Source: Sergeia podlipaevii (Eukaryota; Euglenozoa; Kinetoplastea; Trypanosomatida; Trypanosomatidae). From it: a stretch of 41,244 bases of DNA. Both the position numbers and the translations under genes were made by a program. The notes under the pieces were generated by a model that was not told where the DNA came from, ran no database searches, and was given only the letters and a program-made list of their open reading frames with translations. Location: positions 1 through 41,244 of the forward strand of contig JASANZ010002066.1 in the NCBI GenBank assembly GCA_030849805.1, given 5' to 3'. This document shows, piece by piece, positions 35,402-41,244 of the stretch (positions are counted from its first letter, which is position 1; every line of letters starts with the position of its first letter).

Positions 35402-37744
35402 TCACGATGTGGCTTTGTATTTCCCTAGGATGGCCTGCTTCCGCCTCTCCAGCTCTTCTGCAGACAGGAGCACCGACGATGAAGAAGGCGAAGGGAAATC
35501 AGCACTTACCGACGATGATTCCGCCGTTGCCAGGGTGGGACGTCTTACCAGCGATGATGTATAAGGTGAAGACGACGGTGTCGCAGCGATGACCGCAGCA
35601 TTATCCATGAGCACCTGCATCTGCGCCACTGCGCCGTCGCACACTTGCCTGCTTGTGTGCAGCTGTCTGCGCAGCCTCGCAATCTCATCGGCTTGCTCGC
35701 TTAGCGCTGCCTTTAGTGCTGTGTAGTTCTTGCGGGATGCCATCCACGTCTGCAGCTCGGTGAGATCTCCCACTACGCTAGCTGCCATCTCTAGGCTCTT
35801 TTCCTCCTCTCCCTCTGTCCCTTCCATCCTCGCCGGCCATGCTGAAGAACAGGCAACGGCAATGCGGTTGTAAAGGCTCGCCGTCTCTGCAAGCTCGTTG
35901 CGAGCACCTGCTAACTTGGAAGGGGGCGACAAAACAGAAGGTGAAGAGGCCATTAAATCCTGCGTTTGACGCCGTAATTTTTCCCACTCGCGCTGGTATC
36001 GAGAAGAGCTCTCTCTTTTGTTGGTCCCAGGCATCATATCTCTAAAGTCAAAACTATCGGGTTTATCGCCATCTTGGATGGAAGTCAATGTATCAGTGAA
36101 GCTTCTCGCCTTCTGCTTTCCCAGATGAGTGCGCAGAAACACAATGACATCAAGGAGGTCCATGCACTGTTCTCTCAGCCCATCATTAAGGGCAGAGAGA
36201 TAGGTTTCATCGCCCCCCTCGGCAGCAGCAGCAGCAGCTTCATCGCACACAAACTTGGCGTCGTCACATAGTCTGTCGAGCATCCTCTCGTCCAGGTCGT
36301 CAGGCGAAGCATCAGCGACGGTCTGCACATCGCCACTGGCCTTGATCTCCACCGCAGTCGTTGCCTGATGTAGTCTATCGCACTGTGCCTCAAGAGCTCG
36401 AATTTGCTCCAGAATTGCATGAAAGGCGCCAGTGACGGCTTCCTGCGAGACGCGAGGCAGGGGCCTCAGATACGCCTGCAAAGCTTCTAGCACTTCAGCG
36501 CCAGATAACTCATCGATATCGTCACTGTGTGTGTCGTCGCCTCGGCGGGACTGATCATCATTCGCAACGCAGGTACGTGCCGCGAGACGCTGAAGAGACA
36601 AAAACAAGCTTTCAGTGGCATCAACGAACTCATCAGAGCTCTTTTGCTGATCAACCAGCATATCTTGTAGCAGGCTAGCTTCCCCCTTGGCACAGGTAAG
36701 CTCCGTCCAAAGTGCTGCCACCTCTGCCTCATGAGCGCAATCGCCTGCAGCAGCGCGCGCCTCCTCTACCCTAGCCGCCATGCTCAACTCGCACTTACGA
36801 AGTGCGTGTGCATGTTCAAGGCGGGACTGCATCAACTGCATGTCAGCCCTCTTCTGCAGCCTTGCAAGCTCACACTCAATGAGTCCGTGTTGTTGAGCAA
36901 GAAGCAGCCTGCTCATTGCCTTGACATGAGCCAGCTCCTCCTGCAGAAGAGCCTCATCCGCTGTGGAAACTGCAGGAGTTTCGTTGATGGCGCCAGGCAG
37001 CGTCGTCACACGATAGCCAGCTAAATTCTTGGGCATGGCTGGTGCGCCTTCCTCCCTGTGCTCCCACAGCTCACTAGCAGAGCGGTTGCAGAAAGAAGGC
37101 CCCCTATTTGCAGATTTATTGAGTCCTCTGAGGACATTATGCGCTGTTTGCTGCTGAAGAAAAGAGGAACCCGCCTGGGACTGCTGTTCCGTGCGTGATG
37201 CTGCAGAGGCGCGGTGACACACAGCCCTCGGCTTGTGACCGTTATAGCCCACGTAGTCATCGAAGCCCTCCTCGTCTTGGCTGTGCTCGTGAGAAAAGAA
37301 GGTAGTGCCTTTTCCTCTCTTGCCAACCGCTTCAAGGCTGCGCGAGGACTGAAGGAACTCTGCGATGCGTCGGTCCACGGGGCGAGCAAAGTCCACGCAA
37401 AACTCCGTCTCCTCCGTAGCCAGCTTGATAAGAAAGTAAAAAAGCACAAGCGCGTTGAAGCAGCTTCGAGCGTAGCCGCCACGGATAGCGTGAAAATCTC
37501 GATCACGCAAAGGAAGGTGGTAGCGCTCGGCGTAGTGGCGAAGCAGAGTCCAGTTGGTGGAGGGCTGACGAGGTCCGTGACGCTGCGAATAGAGCGCGTT
37601 GCCGCCGGCCTTGTCAGGGTGCAAGCATTGGCCTAGCGCTAAGAGCACAAGGCCGTCACGCAGGTCATCACACTTGCTACACGGTGACACACCAGTGGTT
37701 TCAAACGCCCACTGAAGTAGCTCTCTTCTGTCCAACGCTGGCAT
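35402..37744 (-). CDS. CH-domain coiled-coil protein, candidate microtubule-associated protein
   Basis: 780 residues from the ATG at 37744; the longer frame begins at a GTG. The N-terminus (about 3-105) looks like a calponin-homology domain of the EB1/Hook type: RRELLQWAFETTG, DDLRDGLVLLALGQCL, NWTLLRHYAERYHLPL and a closing helix CFNALVLFYFLIKL. A disordered Ser/Arg/Gln stretch follows (about 130-255). Long coiled-coil segments then run through most of 265-720 (EELAHVKAMSRLLLAQQ, RLQKRADMQLMQSRLEHAHAL, EIARLRRQLHTSRQ), broken by acidic loops and an Ala run. The C-terminus is Ser-rich and ends in a basic helix (EELERRKQAILGKYK). Such a layout suits binding microtubules with the CH domain and dimerising by the coil. 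The CH call rests on pattern; no named orthologue is claimed. Confidence 0.8.
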   Translation of the reverse strand: MPALDRRELLQWAFETTGVSPCSKCDDLRDGLVLLALGQCLHPDKAGGNALYSQRHGPRQPSTNWTLLRHYAERYHLPLRDRDFHAIRGGYARSCFNALVLFYFLIKLATEETEFCVDFARPVDRRIAEFLQSSRSLEAVGKRGKGTTFFSHEHSQDEEGFDDYVGYNGHKPRAVCHRASAASRTEQQSQAGSSFLQQQTAHNVLRGLNKSANRGPSFCNRSASELWEHREEGAPAMPKNLAGYRVTTLPGAINETPAVSTADEALLQEELAHVKAMSRLLLAQQHGLIECELARLQKRADMQLMQSRLEHAHALRKCELSMAARVEEARAAAGDCAHEAEVAALWTELTCAKGEASLLQDMLVDQQKSSDEFVDATESLFLSLQRLAARTCVANDDQSRRGDDTHSDDIDELSGAEVLEALQAYLRPLPRVSQEAVTGAFHAILEQIRALEAQCDRLHQATTAVEIKASGDVQTVADASPDDLDERMLDRLCDDAKFVCDEAAAAAAEGGDETYLSALNDGLREQCMDLLDVIVFLRTHLGKQKARSFTDTLTSIQDGDKPDSFDFRDMMPGTNKRESSSRYQREWEKLRRQTQDLMASSPSVLSPPSKLAGARNELAETASLYNRIAVACSSAWPARMEGTEGEEEKSLEMAASVVGDLTELQTWMASRKNYTALKAALSEQADEIARLRRQLHTSRQVCDGAVAQMQVLMDNAAVIAATPSSSPYTSSLVRRPTLATAESSSVSADFPSPSSSSVLLSAEELERRKQAILGKYKATS

Positions 37745-38829
37745 TGTGGTAAGAAGGCACACGTGTCAATTTGAATATTTTTCTAGCAAACAATAGTAAA
37801 AATGTAACAAAATAATAATACACGCAAAAAAAAAAAAGAGGGAAGCGTGAAGTTTGTAAGAGCAGCGATCTAACTAGACAGCAAGTGTGTCCCTCTAATA
37901 ACTGTGCAAACACAAAAAGAAAGAAGCTATCAACCTAAGTTCCTGTTGTGTGTGTGTGAGAGTCTATGTGTACTTTACTTTACGGATGATATGATGATAT
38001 GCTTGGTGAGAAAAAGGCATAGGTGATAGATGCGGGAAGATGATATCTACGCAGATATCCCTCACACTTCCACACAATATCCTTGGTTTTTTTTCCTTCC
38101 TCCTCTTCTTCCTCTTTTTTCTCAAAAAAAACCCCTTAAAGATAAGGGAGGGAAAGCAGTGGCAGCATTTTGTGGTGTGGTGTTGAAGTGCAGCAATACC
38201 AGTAAAAAAAAAAATAGACATGCTTCAGCCTAGTTTCATTGGCTTTCTCACTTCCACGCGTAAAATATTGATACGCTTTTTTGTGTGTGTTTCTCTCTTT
38301 ACAATCCAATTCGGGTAAAAAAAAAATTGATAAAAATATATAATAATAAAAAACAGGGAAAAGTGTATACAATAAGTGGAGGGAAGAGAAAAGTCGCAAT
38401 TAGCTAAGACATGAGTATATCGCTCCTTCTCGCATCAATACCTCTGTGCGCACCAGCTCGTGGTACGCAAACATTCAAACACACATACACACACCTATAA
38501 ACACTAGTTCATCTTTTCTATAAGAAAAAAGCATAGTGCAACAAAATTGAATATCCAAGATCCGCCAAAAAAAAATAAGAAAAATAGGAGTTTTCGATAT
38601 TGCTGCCTTACACTGCAAAACGAAAGGAGGGGAAAGTGCAGCAGCAAAGGCTTGGGCATAAACTTGCTATCTGCCTCGCTCTCTCTCTCTTTTCGCTTCA
38701 GTATTTCTTCACTTTTTCCTTTTCCTCAATTTTTCTTTCCCTCTTGCTATGTCTGGGCATCTCTCTCACATGTACGTTTTCGAAAACGCCCGTGTTCATT
38801 TTTCTTCCTCCTCCTCCAGTCTTCTTCTT
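37745..38829. other. Spacer between the MORN and CH-domain protein genes
   Basis: 1.1 kb, AT-rich, with A-runs (37827-37838, 38203-38213, 38318-38326), a short TG patch near 37947-37958 and a T/C-rich stretch at 38670-38830. No gene seen. Confidence 0.7.
37783..37843 (-). promoter_or_regulatory. Candidate trans-splice acceptor for the CH-domain gene
   Basis: The minus strand has CCCTCTTTTTTTTTTTTG, further T-rich sequence, then TTGCTAG with AG at 37784-37783, about 38 bases before the ATG. Confidence 0.5.
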
Positions 38830-39834
38830 TTAGGCGGAGTTCGCTGAAGAAAATGCAATGGATTCATAGTTCGGTGCGAATGGCTTGACGGTGTCTATAA
38901 TCATCCTCATAGCCTCCGTGTACTCTTTCTCAACTTCCGCGTCAGCAGGTGTTTCCTGCTTCAAAGTTCCCTTGTCCCACATTTGAATAACGCTCTGGTC
39001 GCCATTGGAGAAATGATAGAGCCCGCGGCCGCACTTGACATCATCGACATAGCGGCCTACAAAGTACTGGGTCTCCTGTGGATTGAAGAAGTACACGCCT
39101 ATGCCGTTCATCTTTCCATCCATCCACTGCCCCACATATTTCTTGCCGGTGCGGCCGATAATGTAAACACCCCAGCCGTGATGTTTGTTGTCTTCGTACT
39201 GGCCCTCGTAGCTGTCACCTTCAGGATGCAGCCAAAATCCGTTGCCGTGCTTCTTTGTGCCAGAATACTGTCCTGTGTACGTGGCACCAGAGCGGAACTG
39301 GAACGTACGCACCTCAGATGCTGGCGGCACCTCGCCCAGCTCCGTGGAAGCGACGGCGCGCACCTCCTTGTAGAGCTCAAGAGTGCGCAGCACATTCTTG
39401 ACCATCTCCACTGGCGTGGTCTCCACCTCTGTCACCAGCTTGCCCATATCCCACTGCTGGGTGGTCATGACTCCATTTTCGTACAAGTAGTGTCCGCTGC
39501 CGTCCTTGGCATCATTGGTGTAGTTGCCATGGAAGTAAGCGGTCGCATCCACATTGAAGAAGTAGATACCCTCACCGTTCATTTTGCCGTTTGCCCAGTG
39601 GCCAGCGTAGCACTTACCTGCGTTTGGAAACTTGTACACGCCAAGGCCATTACACTTGTTATCAGCGTACTCGCCCTCGTACACTTCGCCAGAGGGGTGC
39701 TTCCAATGCCCACGGCCGCTACGTTTGTTACCATCGAAGGTTCCCTCGTAAACAGCGCCAGATTTGTACGTGTATCTTTTAATTTCCACTTCGGCGCTTG
39801 TGCCGTTGCTGTTCGCGGCGGTGGCGTCCTCCAT
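38830..39834 (-). CDS. MORN-repeat protein with two duplicated halves
   Basis: 334 residues from ATG 39834. MORN repeats (YEG-x-(Y/W)-x-G-x2-G type) form elongated beta sheets used as scaffolds and lipid or protein binders. Half one (about 19-133) has YEGTFDGNKRSGRG, YEGEYADNKCNGLGVY, YAGHWANGKMNGEGIYFF and FHGNYTNDAKDGSGHY, ending in QQWDMGKL. Half two (about 175-292) repeats the same order: YTGQYSGTKKHGNG, YEGQYEDNKHHGWGVY, YVGQWMDGKMNGIGVYFF and FVGRYVDDVKCGRGLY, ending in QMWDKGTL. Each half is followed by an acidic, helical segment (134-174 and 293-330). RSPH1-like radial-spoke proteins and other flagellar MORN proteins are of similar type, so a flagellar role is plausible but not shown. 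No membrane segment. Confidence in MORN is high; the role is inferred. Confidence 0.92.
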   Translation of the reverse strand: MEDATAANSNGTSAEVEIKRYTYKSGAVYEGTFDGNKRSGRGHWKHPSGEVYEGEYADNKCNGLGVYKFPNAGKCYAGHWANGKMNGEGIYFFNVDATAYFHGNYTNDAKDGSGHYLYENGVMTTQQWDMGKLVTEVETTPVEMVKNVLRTLELYKEVRAVASTELGEVPPASEVRTFQFRSGATYTGQYSGTKKHGNGFWLHPEGDSYEGQYEDNKHHGWGVYIIGRTGKKYVGQWMDGKMNGIGVYFFNPQETQYFVGRYVDDVKCGRGLYHFSNGDQSVIQMWDKGTLKQETPADAEVEKEYTEAMRMIIDTVKPFAPNYESIAFSSANSA

Positions 39835-40485
39835 TCGCTAGAACGAAAGCGTTTGGTGGCAGTTAACCTTTAGTTTTTCTTTCTTGCTTCTCTCAGTGAA
39901 TGAGGATATGCGTATGAATAGTAGCACTGCCCTTTTCTTTTTCCCTTTACGCGATTGTATGCAAGCCCCAGGATTCAGGGATGTGATAACGATATTTAGC
40001 TAGTACCTACGTTAGTCCCGTTTACAAAACAACAAAACGACTGTATTATATGCTAGAATGAACTCCTAAATAGATAAATAAATAAAATAGAAGAAAAGTT
40101 GAAAGTATAAAACGATTGTGCACATCGATAGTAAAACGCATCACATGCAATCAAAAAGCGAAGCGAGTAAGGGTGCCTCACACACCGCTTTTCTTCGCAC
40201 AAGAAACACAGTCACACATGCGTGCATGTATCAGCATGAATATTAAAGAAACACCATCCCGCTCCCCAGGTGTCCCTCGTACCTTGCATTTTCACCATAA
40301 ATTTAGAAAATACCAAATAAAAAGAAAGTTGATCACAGAAACCGTGGCGTGGCAAGAACCTTCCTAGAATTTCTTTCTCCCTTCCCTATATCTCTTTTAT
40401 TGTAAAAGAAGAACACAACAAAGGAACGCGGAAAGACAAAGTAAGCAGCAAGACGCAAGCTCACGCTGTTGCTAGCTGTTCATCT
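39835..40485. other. Spacer between NAC beta and MORN genes
   Basis: 650 bases, AT-rich, including an AAATAGATAAATAAATAAAATAG patch near 40067-40090. No gene seen; a plus-strand frame at 40116-40367 has no coding character. Confidence 0.7.
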
Positions 40486-40794
40486 TTACTCCTTCTTGGC
40501 CTCGGCCTCCTCGGCAGACATGACCTCGTAGTCACCAATCACGACGAAGCACTGGCTCTGCATGGAGGCGTGCACCCTCGGCTTGGTGAAGAAGAAGGCG
40601 GAACCGTCCTGGCGGTAGAAGATAGCCTCATCAAGACCGTTGAACGGGGTCACGCCAAGACGGCGGAGGGTGCTCTGGACCCTCTTGTCGTCGCCGGAGC
40701 TCTTGTGGACGGTCTTCACGGTGCGGCGGACGGAACCCTTGCCGCCAGTGCGGACGACCTCGGCGCGCTTCTTCAGCTGCTCAATGGTGGGCAT
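40486..40794 (-). CDS. BTF3: Nascent polypeptide-associated complex beta subunit (BTF3)
   Basis: NAC beta pairs with NAC alpha at the ribosomal exit tunnel and shields new chains, preventing wrong ER targeting. The protein has 102 residues from ATG 40794; the frame is open much further upstream, but that part is hydrophobic 5'UTR sequence unlike the family. Near the start, LKKRAEVVRTGGKGSVRRTVKTVHK (about 8-32) contains the RTGGKG-RR-K ribosome-binding signature. The NAC domain follows with DDKRVQSTLRRLGVTPFNGLDEAIFYRQDG, then FTKPRVHASMQSQCFVVIG. It ends soon after (EAEAKKE), shorter than the animal BTF3 of about 160-200 residues, so the acidic C-terminal tail is nearly absent. It lies next to the L10a gene, another ribosome-related product. 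Codon use is strongly biased, as in ribosomal genes. Confidence 0.95.
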   Translation of the reverse strand: MPTIEQLKKRAEVVRTGGKGSVRRTVKTVHKSSGDDKRVQSTLRRLGVTPFNGLDEAIFYRQDGSAFFFTKPRVHASMQSQCFVVIGDYEVMSAEEAEAKKE

Positions 40795-41183
40795 GATGGA
40801 TGGATGAAGGAGATATACACACGGGTGTGTCTGACGAAACAATTTATGTAGATGTGGATGTGTTGATAAAAATAGAAAGAAGGGGGAACGAAGAAAAGGC
40901 AGATTGGCACATAGTAATAAAAAAAGAACAGCATTCCAGCAGACTGCACATATGCATCTAAGTACGTGCGAGTAGAACAGTGCGATGCAGAGCCAAGCCT
41001 CTCGTCTCACAGCAACTAGTGCTGATTCTTGGTTATCCTCACTGACCCTCAGTGTGAGCATCACCTTCACAAAAGAGGGAAGTGATAAATAGTGTTCTCT
41101 ATGCTTTTTGTTGGTGATTAAACAAACAAAATAAAATCAGTAAAAAATGGGAGTTTCATCACAAGATAAAGCATGCTAGCTCT
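40795..41183. other. Spacer between L10a and NAC beta
   Basis: About 390 bases holding the L10a 3'UTR and the NAC beta 5'UTR. The NAC beta reading frame happens to stay open here to 41070, but the encoded stretch is hydrophobic and not family-like. No other gene. Confidence 0.7.
40831..40899 (-). promoter_or_regulatory. Candidate trans-splice acceptor for NAC beta
   Basis: On the minus strand CCTTTTCTTCGTTCCCCCTTCTTTCTATTTTT is followed, after a gap without AG, by TTTCGTCAG, with AG at 40832-40831. It gives a 5'UTR of about 36 bases and supports the short-start model. Confidence 0.55.
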
Positions 41184-41244
41184 TTAGTAGATGCGCTGAG
41201 GCTTGCCCATGGTGGACTTGATGTAGGCGGACTTGAGGTTCTGC
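41184..41244 (-). CDS. RPL10A: 60S ribosomal protein L10a, C-terminal fragment (cut by right edge)
   Basis: Reading the minus strand from the right edge gives QNLKSAYIKSTMGKPQRIY and a TAA stop at 41186-41184. This is the highly conserved C-terminus of eukaryotic L10a (uL1), where human protein ends with an almost identical KSTMGKPQR-Y. uL1 is a large-subunit protein forming the mobile L1 stalk beside the tRNA exit site. Only 19 residues are in the window, so nothing can be said of the rest or of the start. Codons are C/G-ending as expected for a ribosomal gene. Confidence 0.9.
   Translation of the reverse strand, partial: QNLKSAYIKSTMGKPQRIY

Noticed and set aside
38983..39873. 296-codon plus-strand frame opposite the MORN gene
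   Set aside because: Antisense of repeated MORN codons; composition follows from the repeats.
40795..41070. N-terminal extension of NAC beta to 194 residues
   Set aside because: The extra 92 residues are hydrophobic and unlike NAC beta, and a splice acceptor near 40832 would remove them from the mRNA.
1..41244. tRNA, rRNA, retroposon or CRISPR features
   Set aside because: No tRNA T-loop signature outside genes, no rRNA-like block, no reverse-transcriptase other than TERT and no spaced repeats were seen. A short degenerate SIDER element cannot be excluded without an alignment to the known consensus.

Overview
The window is a piece of a trypanosomatid (kinetoplastid) nuclear chromosome, most likely from a Leishmaniinae-type or closely related genus. 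All 19 supported genes lie on the minus strand and none is interrupted by an intron. They are separated by AT-rich spacers of about 0.3-1.5 kb, rich in homopolymers and microsatellites, and many starts are preceded on the coding strand by a polypyrimidine tract and an AG, the pattern expected for spliced-leader trans-splicing. This is one directional polycistronic cluster with no strand switch and no recognisable tRNA, rRNA or mobile element. From memory only, the grouping of TERT, S-adenosylhomocysteinase, eIF3i, glycyl-tRNA synthetase and GCVT recalls Leishmania major chromosome 36. Genus and species cannot be settled from this sequence alone.

Layout in direction of transcription (right to left): C-terminus of ribosomal protein L10a (cut by the right edge); NAC beta/BTF3; a MORN-repeat protein built from two duplicated halves; a CH-domain coiled-coil protein; the glycine cleavage T-protein; a 118-residue helical protein; a double RING protein with a probable lipid anchor; a C2-like coiled-coil protein; glycyl-tRNA synthetase; the ESCRT-III subunit Snf7/CHMP4; the gamete fusogen HAP2/GCS1; a leucine-rich-repeat coiled-coil protein resembling CEP78; eIF3i; a divergent mitochondrial p32/MAM33 protein; a 266-residue unknown; S-adenosylhomocysteinase; a small multi-pass membrane protein; telomerase reverse transcriptase; and the N-terminal 606 codons of a low-complexity protein that runs off the left edge.

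The genes do not form a functional operon, as is normal for trypanosomatids. Themes do recur: translation (L10a, NAC beta, GlyRS, eIF3i), one-carbon metabolism (GCVT, SAHH), cytoskeleton or flagellum candidates (MORN, CH, C2-coil, CEP78-like), membrane remodelling and fusion (Snf7, HAP2), and telomere maintenance (TERT). Codon bias differs sharply between housekeeping genes (SAHH, eIF3i, GlyRS, NAC beta: strongly C/G-ending) and low-expression genes (TERT, LRR, CH), which fits expression being set by mRNA-level features rather than by promoters.

The most interesting items are the left-edge partial gene with two tryptophan-acidic motifs, the internally duplicated RING protein with an MDM2/IAP-like tail, the CEP78-like protein, HAP2 with a second hydrophobic, cysteine-rich juxtamembrane stretch, and a perfect G-quadruplex motif in the SAHH 3'UTR. 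I did not find a clear, wholly new biological system; these are the leads best supported by the sequence.
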